A DNA stretch of 64,000 nt from Nicotiana tabacum (Eukaryota > Streptophyta > Magnoliopsida > Solanales > Solanaceae). The translations under genes were made by a program, and so were the position numbers. The DNA lies in NCBI RefSeq assembly GCF_000715075.1, contig NC_134095.1:64299990-64363989 (forward strand). The letters are read 5' to 3'. This document shows positions 36,061-47,641 of the stretch, one piece after another. The notes beneath the pieces are model-generated. The model was not told the origin of the DNA. It was given only the letters and a program-made list of their open reading frames with translations, and ran no database searches. Every line of letters starts with the position of its first letter. Position 1 is the first letter of the stretch.

Positions 36061-37365
36061 CCATTCCTATAAAAGTCCAAAATCAGCCAACTTACTGTGC
36101 CCATGTTGAAGAGGAAGCAGACGGAAAGCCCTGGTTTCATGATATCAAGGAATATTTGGCAAAAGGAGAGTACCCGGAGCTTGCTAATCCTACTCAAAAA
36201 TGCACACTTCGGAGATTTTCCAACAACTTCTTTCACAGCAGAGGAATCCTGTATAGGAGGACTCACGATTTAGGATTATTAAGATGTGTCGACACAAAGG
36301 AAACATCCAGGCTACTAGAGGAAATTCATGCTGGGACTTGCGGCCCACATATGAACGGCTTTGTCTTAGCAAAGAAGGTACTCTGAGCTGGTTACCTTTG
36401 GATGACTATGGAAACGAACTGCATCCAGTATGTCCAAAAATGCCACCGTTGTCAGATACATGCAGACATGATAAAGGTACCTCCAAGCAAGCTTCACACA
36501 ACAAGCTCACCGTGGTCGTTCGCCACCTGGGGATATTGGACCAGTTGATCATGCCGCTTCCAATGGACACAGGTTTATCCTGGTAGCCATCGACTATTTC
36601 ACCAAATGGGTCGAAGCAACATCTTACAAAGTAGTGACTAAGAAAGTTATGGCAAACTTTGTCCGCGACCGTATTATTTGTCGATTCGGAATTCCAGAAT
36701 CAATCATTACTGATAATGGCTCCAACCTCAACAGCGACTTGATGAAAGCTATGGGCGAAACTTTCAAGATCAAACACAAAAATTCCACACCCTACAGGCC
36801 TCGGATGAATGGAGCTGTAGAAGCCGCCAACAAGAATATCAAGAAGATATTGAGGAAAATGATAGAGAAACATAAACAGTGGCACGAGAAGTTATCATTT
36901 CCTCTTCTGGGGTATTGTACCATAGTCCGCACATCAACCGAGGCAACCCCCTATATGCTGGTTTACGGTACAAAGGCTGTCATTCCCGCTGAGGTAGAAA
37001 TTCCTTCCCTAAGGATCATATAAGAAGTTGAGCTCGGCGACGTAGAGTTGGTGAAAAGTCGTTATGAGCAACTAGCCCTTATAGATGGAAAGAGAATGAA
37101 TGCAGTCTGTCATGGTCAACTCTACCAGAATAGAATGTCCAGAGCCTTTAACAAAAGAGTCAAGCCAAGACAGTTCACACCGGGGCAGCTGGTGTTAAAG
37201 AAAAAAAATTTGCATTAAGATGAAGCCAAAGGGAAGTTCTCTCCCAACTAGCAGGGTCCATACATGGTTCACTGGGTTTTGACAGGAGGAGCCCTCATAC
37301 TTGCAGAGAAGTCTGGCCAAAGCCGATCAATTCAAATGCAGTCAAGCGTTACTATGTGTAATCTT
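36061..37365 (+). pseudogene. pol: Tat1 integrase, broken
   Basis: This would insert the DNA copy into the host chromosome. The zinc finger is present (HAGTCGPHMNG, then CIQYVQKCHRCQ; H-H-C-C). A stop follows FVLAKKVL at 36384-36386. The catalytic core reads RFILVAIDYFTKWVEA, then IICRFGIPESIITDNGSN with Asp at 36712-36714 and Glu at 36820-36822 (spacing 35 residues, as in DDE integrases). The first catalytic Asp, expected just after the zinc finger, is not found; the site reads TGGGGATATTGGACCA and fits a small deletion that also shifts the frame. The C-terminal part (QLYQNRMSRAFNKRVKPR, QFTPGQLVL) runs through further stops. No chromodomain is seen. Confidence 0.85.
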
Positions 37366-38782
37366 TATGCTTTCATTATATGATGTAAATCGAACTATGC
37401 CTGACCTGATTCCCATTTAAGAGGGGATACGTAGATAGCCCTATGGGTTCGGTCACAAGTCAATAAAAATTTCATTTTCCCCCACAATTGGAAACTGGGG
37501 CAGAATTTTGAGGAGGACTCTTAAAATTTCGAAGTAATTTCAGCTGATCGTTGCACGAGCAACAGTCAGAAATGTCAACCCATCAGACTGGGGCAGAATT
37601 TTAAGGAGGACTCTCAAAATTTCGCAGCAGGAGGGGTTACAATGTCCCGAGCTACGTCACAGTCGGCGGTTCATCTAAAAGCTATTTTTAATTATACATT
37701 TATGTCATACTTTTATAAAATCATGTATGATTATTATTGAAACTGCTTTGTTTAGCAACGCTACCCCAATGATATAAACGGTATCACCAAATCAAAGCCG
37801 AACGAGTCAAGCAAAGCCAGCGGGGATACGAACTAACCTTCCCCCTTGCAAAACTCACGATTTTTCTTTGAATTCAGGCACTAGGATTGCGATATCATTA
37901 AATATATTGTATGCCCATGGAACAAACATTGTTCAAGAATACGACTCTGAGACTAAACGTCTGCATTCACATCTTTGCATAAGGTTATCATTCTGCCTTC
38001 CGAGGCTAAGCTCTGCCTCCAATTTTCTTCGAAACTAAGCGTTATCCCAAGCACTATTTATCTCGCTTTTCTTACGGGCTAAGCTCTACCCTTCAATTTG
38101 CAAGACTAAGCTCTGTCTTGTCCGCATCATACTACTGCATCCTTCATGGGCTGAAATATCGCCAACTCATCCAAAGGCGTCATTGTTCGGAGGCACCATC
38201 CTCATAGCCCGAGAACACCATGTCATGGCCTGAGGATCTCTTTCAATCTTTTGCATATCATTATTCAAAGGCGTCATGGTTCGGAGGCACCATCCTCATA
38301 GACCGAGAACATCATTTCATGGCATGCGAATACTTTATCATACACTTTCTGGCCCAGGACATCATAGTCTAAGGACATCATCCTCATCGTTCGAAGACAA
38401 CCTTCATGGTCCAACGGGAATTTGCATCATGTTTAAATTTATGCACAGTATATGCTTGTGTTGTTTCTAATTGCAGGTAAACCGGCGAGCAACGACCATC
38501 CCGGCAGGAGCGATCCCACTCCAGTTCCCGCAGCCATATCAAACCTAACCATTCCCGTAAACCTTTCACTCAGTCGGCCCTGGATATTGCGTCCGTTCAT
38601 GAAATGTCTTCATCGGCATACTCCGCGGGTGAATCGTGAACTACATACGGCCTGATTCCTGTGTAACCAGGGATATGTAGGCAGCTCAAATGCCAGGGTG
38701 CGGCCTAACCTCTTCAAACCTTTTCGTTCGGTCAAAATTGGCCATCTTTTCTTTACCCGAAAACTCTTTCATCCTTCCCGGG
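37366..38782 (+). mobile_element. 3' spacer of Tat1 with short direct repeats
   Basis: Non-coding stretch between integrase and PPT. It holds two copies of the roughly 50-bp module shared with Tat2 (37391-37440 and 38638-38685), a pair of ACTGGGGCAGAATTTT repeats 93 bp apart (37494 and 37587), and a pair of roughly 64-bp repeats starting AAGGCGTCAT 94 bp apart (38173 and 38267). No protein is seen. Confidence 0.7.
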
Positions 38783-38796
38783 TAAAGAGGGGCAGC
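38783..38796 (+). promoter_or_regulatory. Polypurine tract of Tat1
   Basis: TAAAGAGGGGCAGC stands directly before the LTR start TGTTGATACCC. Tat2 has the same AAAGAGGGGCAG core. Confidence 0.88.
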
Positions 38797-38836
38797 TGTT
38801 GATACCCAATTTTTTATATATTTTTAATATGCAAAA
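38797..38836 (+). repeat. 3' LTR of Tat1, first 40 bp
   Basis: It begins TGTTGATACCC right after the PPT and ends with the CAAAA target copy of Tat2. The rest of the LTR resumes at 49543. Confidence 0.85.
38832..38836. repeat. Target site duplication CAAAA, left copy
   Basis: CAAAA precedes Tat2 and recurs after it at 49538-49542. Confidence 0.85.
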
Positions 38837-40746
38837 TGTCACACCCCTTTTCTACCCCTCTAAAAGATAATGGGTGTTATGGATTGTGGGTTAAAGAGTT
38901 TTTTCCAATTAAAGTGACAAATTTGAAATAGGGATTATTTTGTTATTTAGAGTCGCCACTTGGAATTGATTTTTGGGTGTTCCAAGTCACCTTTTATTTG
39001 ACCCCTATTCGAAGGAAAGTTTGACTCTTTTATTTTTTATCTGCGAAAACAAAGTCCATGTAAGGAATTCTGTTAACCGGAGAGAAGGTGTAAGGCATTC
39101 CCCGATTCCCATGGTTCTAGCACGGTCGCTTTATTGACTATATTTGGTTTATACTATTTTTTAGATAACTTGTGTTTTATTGGTTCTCATCTTTTACCTA
39201 TGTCCGCTTTATTGCTTGATTAAAATTATGAAGAAAAAAAAGTTATCTTGAAATAAGTTACGCGTTCTAATACTTATTTTGTTACATATCACAATTATGC
39301 CACTGAGACCATACACATAGCCATGATATTTAATTATTTAAAGCGCACCTAAATAAACTAGCGCACTTGAAGTATTTTCCTAAACTAATTTAAGATTATT
39401 GTAAGGCCAGAAGTTATGGAATTGTTTGTGGAAAAAGTGTATGATTTTAGATATTTGAATAAATAAATTATCATATACCAATACCCTACATCCCAACAAT
39501 TGAAACCTAAACTTATTAGTGTCCAAATCTTCCAAACTTTTAGCAAGTTTAAATACTATATTTTTAGAAACATGATTAAACATATAACATTTAAGGATTG
39601 ATTTACATTATTATTTATAAAGTTTAAAGATAAATAAATAAAATCACATAAAAAAAGATAAAAAAAAGAGGGAAGAATAAACCTTTTAATGCAAGATTTC
39701 CAATTAAATGAGTCTCCAAGAATATGTACAATAACTCAGACGAACGCCGAACAAGCATAAGCAAAGATGATCATCAAAGCCAGTGAACAGAGCTCCAACG
39801 GAATCCTCGACCTCGACTGTTAACACCACTCTTTGGCGTGTAAAAGGGTATGTTTTGAAGTATTTTTTGTTGGGTTTTGGGGTGTTGAATTGCTGGAAAT
39901 TTTCGAAAGAAAGAGGAATAAAGAATAACACGAGTAGAAATTGTCGTAGCGTAAAAGAAAAAAAATTGTTTCTCAATTCTCCCCTCTCTTTTCTCTCTTT
40001 TTTTCTTTTCTTCTCAGATTTTCTCTTTTATTTATAGCAAAGTTTTCGAAATTTTTTAGATTTTATTTTTTTAAAAAAATATTTTATTATTTTTTAATTA
40101 AAAGAAATCTCACTTACAATTTGCTTTTCTTTTTTATAAAAAGAAATCCCACCTTTATTTACTTTTATTTTTTAAATTTCAACTTTAATTACTTTTATCT
40201 TATTTAAAATCTCACTTTTGTTTTTACTTTTAAAAGAGGATTCCACTTATTTTACTTTTCTTAAAAAAATAATCCACTTTCTTTTGATTTTCTTATAAAA
40301 ATTCTACTTTCGTTTACTTTAATTTTTTTAAAATTTTCAGCTACCTTTATATTTATTTTTAATTCCAACTTTCTTTACTTTTTTTTTTTTAAATTTTCAC
40401 AAAACTTTACTTTTAATTTTTCACTTTCTTTTACTTTTTAAAAGAGAATTCCACCCACTTTTACTTTTATTTTTTTATTCCATACTTCCCTTTTTACTAT
40501 TTTTTATATCTCCTCCAAAAAATTTAAAAAATAAAAATTTAATATTTTTTGGATTTTTTTATTATTTTAAAAATAAAAATAAAAAATAAAATAATAGTAA
40601 TATAATAATTCACATTTTAAAATTTTGTATTTTTACCCTATAATAAAAAGTGTAACAAAGCTAAAGATTGTAGGTTAAAACCCCTAAAATATTTACATAG
40701 AAGAAGTGACAAAAAATTAAATATTGTCAAAAATTAGGTGCTCACA
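38837..40746 (-). repeat. 3' LTR of Tat2
   Basis: On the minus strand it runs from TGTGAGCACC to GGTGTGACA. Minus-strand TATA box TATAAATAA at about 40028-40036, followed by a purine-rich leader (about 39965-40025). The U3 part (40040-40640) is an unusually long run of T/A-rich sequence. Open frames in it occur on both strands and in both LTRs; I do not call them genes. Confidence 0.88.
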
Positions 40747-40763
40747 ACTGCCCCTCTTTGCTT
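40747..40763 (-). promoter_or_regulatory. Polypurine tract of Tat2
   Basis: On the minus strand AAGCAAAGAGGGGCAGT abuts the LTR start. Confidence 0.88.
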
Positions 40764-41600
40764 GGAAACATGAAGAGTTTTCGAGCAAAGATAAGGTGAT
40801 CCATGTAACTAATTTTTGAACATATCATTATTCAAAAGGGAAGAAATAAGGATAAGAGAAAAGAGAAAGGGTGCAACCGAGTCTTGGTTTTGGACAGCCT
40901 ACATATCCCGGGTTATATGGGAATCAGGTCGCATGTAGTTCAACGAGAATTGTGGAATGATGAGTTGAAAAGTCGAGTGGTGTTCCGTAGAGACTCCGGT
41001 CCGTAAGTCTGTTATTACATCAAAAATAAAAAAGAAACTAAACAAGCCTATCAGCTATGAGTTACAAGATTCTTATCTATGAGTCTTCTGAAGCTTGATC
41101 TTGAGTCTTGGATGGTTCTTCCTGCAGACTCTGATCTGAATCTTGATGCTCGTTAGCTGCAACCGCTGGTTCATTCTTCTTCAGCTTTTCAGATCAAAAT
41201 GGAACATGCAAAGCTTGTGACTTCAACTATGTCTTGAGCAATCCACATCTTTCCTTCGCTTCTGCACTTTGGATTCACTTCTTTTCCTTTTTCTTTATTC
41301 TGGATTGAGACTCATTCTTTGGGCATCTCGAACCCTGTGCCTTGAGGTAAAACCTTCTCAGACACCAAAGCAAACAACGAACGAAATTTTTCTGCCCCAG
41401 TTTTCACTAGAAAAATTTCGTGAGTTATTGTAACAAAATTCTAAAGTACTTCTTTATTGAAAGCAACAAAATCAGGATTGTGTATCCTTGAGAAAAAGGG
41501 ATTGGGGAGTGGGCCCTATATCTATACTAAAAGTCTACTAGGGAGTGTAGACCTTATGTTGGAAAGCTCAGCTAGAGATTAGCGTACCCTATATTGGTAA
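40764..41600 (-). mobile_element. 3' spacer of Tat2
   Basis: Non-coding. It holds one copy of the shared roughly 50-bp module at 40895-40942 and no open frame of interest. Confidence 0.6.
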
Positions 41601-41601
41601 A

Positions 41602-41761
41602 GGAAATATAACCCGGGGTTGGTGCCATGTATTACTGAAAAGGAAATGTAACCAGGGGTTGGCACCCTGTATTACTGAAAAGGAAATGTAACCAAGGGTT
41701 GGTGCCATGTATTATTGAAAAGCAAATGTAACCAGGGGTTGGCACCCTATATTACTGACCA
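41602..41761. repeat. 40-bp minisatellite, four copies
   Basis: Four head-to-tail copies of a 40-bp unit (GGAAATGTAACCAGGGGTTG, then GGCACCCTGTATTACTGAAAA-type end) with few changes; units start at 41602, 41642, 41682 and 41722. Confidence 0.9.
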
Positions 41762-41764
41762 AAA

Positions 41765-43095
41765 AAAATGTTGAATCCCCCTAGGCGATAAAGTTCTACC
41801 TGGGTTAAACTAACAAAAGCAAATCTGGGCGAAGAGTACTTCTACCCGAAAACTATGAGCCAAATCTCCCTAGGCAAAAAGGTTCTACATGGGTTAAGCT
41901 AATGTAAAACAACCTGAGCGAAGAGTACTTTTACTCGGAACTATGAGCTAGATCCCCCTAGGCGAAAAAGGTTCTACCTAGGTTAAGCTACATAAAAATA
42001 ACTGGACTATGAGCTGGATCCCCCTAGGCGAAAAGGTTCTACCTGGGTTAAGCTAATGTAAAACAACCTGAGCGAAGAGTACTTCTACCCGGAACTATGA
42101 GCTGGATCCCCCTAGGAGAAAAAGGTTCTACCTGGGTTAAGCTACATAAAATAACCTGAACTATGAGTTGGATCCCCCTAGGCGAAAAGGTTCTACCTGG
42201 GTTAAGCTAATGTAAAACAACCTGAGCGAAAAGTACTTCTACCCGGAACTATAAGCTGGATCCCCCTAGGCGAAAAGGTTCTACCTGGGCTAAGCTAATA
42301 TAAAAACAACCTGAGCGAATAGTACTTCTACACGGAACTATAAGCTGGATCCCCCTAGGCAAAAAGGTTCTACCTGGGTTAAGCTAATGTAAAAACAACC
42401 TGAGCGAAGAGTACTTCTACCCGGAAATATGAGCTGGATCCCCTATACGAAAAGGATCTACCTGGGTTAAGCTACGTAAAAACAACCTGAGCGAAGAGTA
42501 CTTCTACCCGGAACTATAAGTTGGATCCCCCTAGGCGAAAAGGTTCTACCTGGGTTAAGCTAATGTAAAAACAACCTGAGCGAAGAGTACTTCTACTCGG
42601 AACTATAAGCTGGATCCCCCTAGGCGAAAAGGTTCTACCTGAGTTAAGCTAATGTAAAAACAACCTGAGTTAAAAGTACTTCTACCCAAAAATATGAGCT
42701 GGATCCCCTAGGCGAAAAGGTTCTACCTGGGTTAAGCTATGTAAAAATAACCCTGAGCGAAGAGTACTTCTACCCGGAACTATGAGCTGGATCCCCCTAG
42801 GCAAAAAGGTTCTACCTGGGTTAAGCTAATGTAAAACAACCTGAGCGAAGAGTACTTCTACCCGAAAATATGAGCTGGATCCCCCTAGGCGAAAAGATTC
42901 TACCTGGTTTAAGCTACGTAAAAATAACCTGAGCGAAGAGTACTTCTACCCGGAACTATGAGCTGGATCCCCCTAGGCGAAAAGGTTCTACCTGGATTAA
43001 GCTACGTAAAAATAACCTGAGCGAAGAGTACTTCTACCCGAAACTATGAACTGGATCCCCCTAGGCGAAAAAGTTCTACCTGGGTTAAGCTAAAT
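41765..43095. repeat. About 88-bp minisatellite, roughly 16 copies
   Basis: Units contain GAGCGAAGAGTACTTCTACC, TGAGCTGGATCCCCCTAGGC, GAAAAGGTTCTACCTGGGTT and AAGCTAATGTAAAA. The CCTAGGCGAAAA landmark repeats about every 86-90 bp from 41779 to 43058, with a few shortened units of about 66 bp near 41957-42023 and 42109-42176. It lies in the 3' part of Tat2, where Tat/Ogre elements are known to breed tandem repeats. Confidence 0.92.
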
Positions 43096-45090
43096 AAAAA
43101 AAGGAGGTGGGAACAATAGTGACGTATGCCAAAAGTAAAAGAAAAATTGAGATTTTAAGGAACTTACGTTTGGTGACATTCGTTCTTTTAGAATCACCAT
43201 TATGCATGCTTTGTTCCTGCTTCAATCAAAGAAAAATTTATGAGTTTTCAAAGTGGTGGTTGGTTTGTGGCCTTGATGCCCTGAGTAGCTTGGTTCACGG
43301 CCACTGCTGTCGAAGAACCTATTCTGTCAGCGTGGTACCGAGATGTCCATGGTACCACTACCCTTGTCTCTAAGGCAAGGCTATTTTTTCTTTAAAATCA
43401 AGCTCAGTTGTCTTGCACCCAGTATCAGTTTGTGTCCATAGTGCTTATCAACTTTTCTTATGAAGCAGGTTTTGCTTAGGCGACCTTTTTAGTTTCTTTG
43501 AGACACTTTGTTCGCCTTATCAAATGAGATCACAAATGGATTTGTGCCTTCGTCAATGCCATATATTGCCCAAATTGTGCGTGACATTACAAGCAAACTG
43601 TATCCAGTTTTGCAGCCCTTTCTTTGCTTCGATTTTGATGCAGGATTAGACCTAAAGGGACTCAAAGAAAAAATTATGGGTAAAAATAGAATAATAATTG
43701 GAAGCGAAAACGAACTGTGCTTAAACAAAAGGTGTCCCTTTCAAGGAAAGTAATATGAAGACTTATCTGGAGGTATGTGCCGACTTCAATGAATGATAAC
43801 ATGCATTTTGGACTGGACGCCTGATCTGTCTAAGTTGTCTAATTCTCAAAATCTGCCGCAAATGCTCATCTTGAATTTGTCTTGGTTGTGCTCATGCTGG
43901 AGAATCGAAGGCCCTTATTCGGCTAGTAGCGCCCTTTGCAGGTTTTCGCTAACTAACCTCTCTCATTTCTCTACTAACCGTCGCCTTATGGTGCCCATCT
44001 GGGGTTTCACCAATAAGACTCTCTCATCTCTTTGTTCACTATTGCCTTATAGTGCCCGTACGGGTTTTCACTGATAAGACTATCTCAATTTTTTTGACTA
44101 AGATACTGCATGAGGGAGGTTACCCAACGCCCTTGGCATGTGAACTTCAAACATTCTCAAACACATCGATCAGAAGCTCTTGAAAGGTAAAAAGGCGAAA
44201 TGAACCTTGAAACGAATTACAACTTTTGGAAACCGTTTTTTTTTACAGAAAAACCGTGAAATAAAACAAACTTCTGCCCCAGTTTTGGAGTACTAGGAAT
44301 ATGGGTTTTTTGTTCTGATGGTACCGAACCCAGGGTAAGGCTACCTACGTATCCTTTCGAAATCAGGTCTCACGTAGTTCAATGAACTTTCTTTTTCTTT
44401 CGTTTTTCTGTTTTGTTTTGTTTGCTCTTTTTTTTTCCTCTTTTGTTTTTCTTTTTCTTTGTCTTTTCTTCCTCTTTTCTGTACATTTTTTTCTTGTTCT
44501 TTTTTTTTCATTTCATTTTTCAATAACACTTTCAGGTTCCAAAGAGGGTGTTCAAAGAATGGGAGCCGGCTCAATGGGTTTGTAAAGGGTTGATAGTGTT
44601 TGGTTAGCGAGAATGAAAGCTTTCGTCATCCCAATTGGAGAATATTAGCACTATATGGAGGATCCAACTTAGTACCTTTTGACTGCATTTGCATTGACAG
44701 TTATTTTAGGGACATTTCCTTCGATGTGTCCCAAGTGCGACGCACACTTTTGGTAGTACTCTTGTTGCAATGTACGGACCTTTCCAATCCGGGAACCAAT
44801 TTTCCTTCAGTTGTCCAACTCTTTGTTTTATTTCATTAAACTTTATCTTCATTGCGATCTAATCCTTGATTCATTATTTCGAGGCCTGATAGCTTTCAGG
44901 ATCTGGGCATGAAGTCCGCAAGAATGTCATGTTATTGAAATCTGCATTTAACAGAATTAAAAAGAGAATAAGAAAGAAAAATGACAAGATTAAGAAAAGA
45001 GACATTCCTGGAAAATGAAATATTAATTTCATTTGATTTTTTTTATTTGATTTGATTTATTTTTTTTTCAATTTTTTGAAGATAGAAAGG
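43096..45090 (-). mobile_element. Non-coding interior of Tat2
   Basis: It contains a CTTT/TTTC-rich run at about 44382-44525, which gives a spurious Lys/Glu-rich frame on the minus strand, and one shared module at about 44339-44380. Frames such as 43107-43373 and 43508-43753 have no family likeness. Where pol would be expected after gag, nothing of it is seen. Confidence 0.6.
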
Positions 45091-45860
45091 TTTGTATCAG
45101 AATGTAAGACAATAAGGTAAAATATCCGGATCACACCCTAAGATAATCCGGATGCAGAAAGGATAGCAAGACTGGCCACTAAGACTCCCATTTGATGGGG
45201 AACTTTCATGCTTGGCGACCATTTTTGGATTTTCTTCTATCTTGGCAAAGGCTGCAACGGCCTTCGGTGCCAGATCAAATTCCTCGGCTTCACAAATCAT
45301 TCTGACCATTGGCCCAATGTTGTGGGCAGGCAACATATTGTTCATCACATCAGAAGCTTCTTCATCTCGAAAAACGATTCTTTCAGTTTCAATCAAATCT
45401 TCAACTACCCTTTTGAGGGTCCAATGGTCCTCTATACTGTGTCACACTGCTCTAGAGTGGTATTCACATCTAGCATCAGCTCGGTGCGAGGGGGACTCGG
45501 GGTTCAGCCATTTCGAAGCCACTAGTTGCAATAGATCTAGCCTGATTAGCTTTTGGAACAAGCTTGAATACGGTTCACCAATAGGGGTGAACTGATTCTT
45601 TCTGAAAGGCTCTCCTGGGCGAGTATTGTATCGGAGATCATTTGGTTGGGGATTATATGGAGCTGGGTAAGAATGTGCATTTCTGGGAGGTGGAGCTCGG
45701 TTTTGTGTATAATGTTGTGGCCGCGTGTAAGGTTGCGCGTTCATCACTGCATACCAACAAAACCAACCACTTGAACAGGACCTGACTAATTTGCTCACAC
45801 CAAAACCTCGTTAGTTTTGAGACATTTAACACATAGGAAATCGCACGTTGGGGATGCAAT
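45091..45860 (-). pseudogene. gag: Tat2 gag remnant
   Basis: On the minus strand one frame reads QPYTRPQHYTQNRAPPP, PFRKNQFTPIGEPYSSLFQKL and RCEYHSRAV, then a TGA at about 45439-45441, then HSIEDHWTLKR, VVEDLIETERIVF and VRMICEAEEF. The Pro/Tyr/Gln-rich run followed by a C-x2-H type motif and an LKxxVEDLI helix is the C-terminal part of a Tat-lineage gag, the same region as YEKLKATGYV to DECRSLKDKI in Tat1. The N-terminal half is missing or unreadable. It is on the element's own coding strand, which fits its LTR, PBS and PPT order. Confidence 0.75.
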
Positions 45861-47617
45861 GCACCTAATAGTTAAACATTTCTACCATGTATTTGAACGG
45901 TTGCATGTTTCATCCCGGCCTTAACTAACCCTTTAAGTATGTACCTCTTTTCTTTTATTTCTACCTCTATTTAATCACTCTTGATTTTTTTCGTCTCTGT
46001 CGCCTTTTTTTTGGCATTCTCCTTTTTTTTTGGTCACTCTTTTATTTTTTGCCACTCTCTTTTTTTCTCTTTTTTTTTTAGTTTATTTTTTCCTCAGTTA
46101 AATCTATGGTTATGATCGAATCCTATGGGGATTGCCTACGTATCATGACGCCGCATAAATCAGATCATTACTTAGTTAAAAAAATCAGGAATAAAGTACA
46201 CAAACTAACTTTCGTTTTTTACTCATATACAAATAACTCCACAAAAGCTCCTAACAAGGAAAATAATTTTGAATTTTTTTTTCTTTTTGGTTGAAAGAAA
46301 GGATTCAAAAGAAGAAAGAATTTTTTTTTAGATTTCAATTATTTTATTGAATTGTTGAAAGTGAGACTTCTAAAGAAGAGCGATTTTTTTTTTTTGAAAT
46401 TCGATTTTTTTTTCATTTTTCAAATTTCTTTTTTTCTTTTCCATTTTTTTTTTGGAATTTTTTGAAATAAACACTTCTAAAGAAGAAATAAAATATTTTT
46501 GAATTTCGAATTTTGTTTTTCAATTTTTGAAAGAAAAACTTGTGAAGCCGAAAAAAAATATTTTGGAACTCAACAATTTTTTTTGGAATTTTCGATTTTT
46601 TTTCTTTTTCATTTATTTATTTTTTGTGATTTTTGAAGGAAAAAAAATCTGATTTTGATTTTTTTTGTGGAAGAAAGACTTATAAAATAAAAAAGAAGAA
46701 AATATTTTTGAATTTTATTTTTGATTTTTTTTTAAATTGGGTCTCTAAAAATTTATTTTCTAAAGAAGAAAGTAAAGGGAAATATATTTGAATTTTTTTT
46801 TCTTTGAAAATTGGGGGCCGGAACCGATGAGGTTTGCCTACGTATCTCATATCCGATGAGAATCAAACTCGCATAGTTCGGTGAAACTGAGTACTTTTCT
46901 CTTTTGATTTTTATTGAAAATTAATCTTTACACCTCGCGCCAAACTATTAAATTTTTTTTTAAAAAAAAAGGTTATTTGCGCTAAACTATGAGAAAGACT
47001 CCTTTATTTTCTTTTTTCTTTTTTTTAATGATTCCACCGCGCAAATTTTCTAAAGCCGGTTGACAATGCAAGTAAGCCTTCCAAATGATGTATCAAGTAG
47101 CACATACGTGAACATGATGGTCTCAAATAGGATACTTGTCTTATATGGACCCGACCCCTGTGCCGAGTTTCGCTAAGTCAAATGCATGTGATGCACATAG
47201 AGTGAACCTACTAGGGAAATCCGGTATGAGGTTTGTTCTTCTAGGATTAAATCCTGGTGGAGAAGGTATCTAGACTGGCTTACTCGAGCGAACAACTCGA
47301 GCCGAGGAGAGTCAATGTACCGGTAGCATTGCTTTCCGGCTTAACTGGTGGTGCTCCGCGCCTAAAGTATGTGTGACTAAAATCCTTCACCGGGTGACAA
47401 GCACCTCGGCTATCTCAAAGAAAGCGGGCTATGTCAAGCAAATGCCCAATTTTTAATTTCAACAAGACTCAGAGGGGGTGCGTGAGAAGCCAGTTTATAT
47501 GTACAGTTCAACAATATCGAAGCAGTAAAAAGCGAACAGGCAGCATATTAGGCACAGATAAATCACAATATATACAAAATTAATAAAGCCAACATTTATA
47601 AGCTCGAATTCTTAAAA
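45861..47617 (-). mobile_element. 5' interior of Tat2, T-rich low-complexity
   Basis: Long runs of T with scattered GAATTTTTTGAAAG-like pieces (about 45950-46800), plus two shared modules (about 46132-46170 and 46833-46880). 47000-47600 is more complex but non-coding. Confidence 0.6.
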
Positions 47618-47637
47618 GGTCCCCAGCAGAGTCGCCA
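47618..47637 (-). promoter_or_regulatory. Primer binding site of Tat2
   Basis: On the minus strand TGGCGACTCTGCTGGGGACC begins four bases after the LTR end (spacer GCTC). It is the intact form of the site seen mutated in Tat1. Confidence 0.88.
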
Positions 47638-47641
47638 GAGC

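Noticed and set aside
39704..40037. Overlapping frames on both strands in the Tat2 3' LTR, with matches at 48507-48825
   Set aside because: Both copies are LTRs, so the frames are duplicated by the element's structure. Nothing resembles a known protein.
41602..43095. Possible CRISPR-like array
   Set aside because: Units are contiguous with no unique spacers, in a plant retrotransposon. It is a minisatellite.
43107..43753. Two plus-strand frames of 81-88 codons in Tat2
   Set aside because: Opposite to the element's coding strand, no motif, and within non-coding interior.
44341..44574. Lys/Glu-rich 77-residue frame on the minus strand
   Set aside because: It is the translation of a CTTT/TTTC-rich low-complexity tract inside Tat2; no domain and no conservation.
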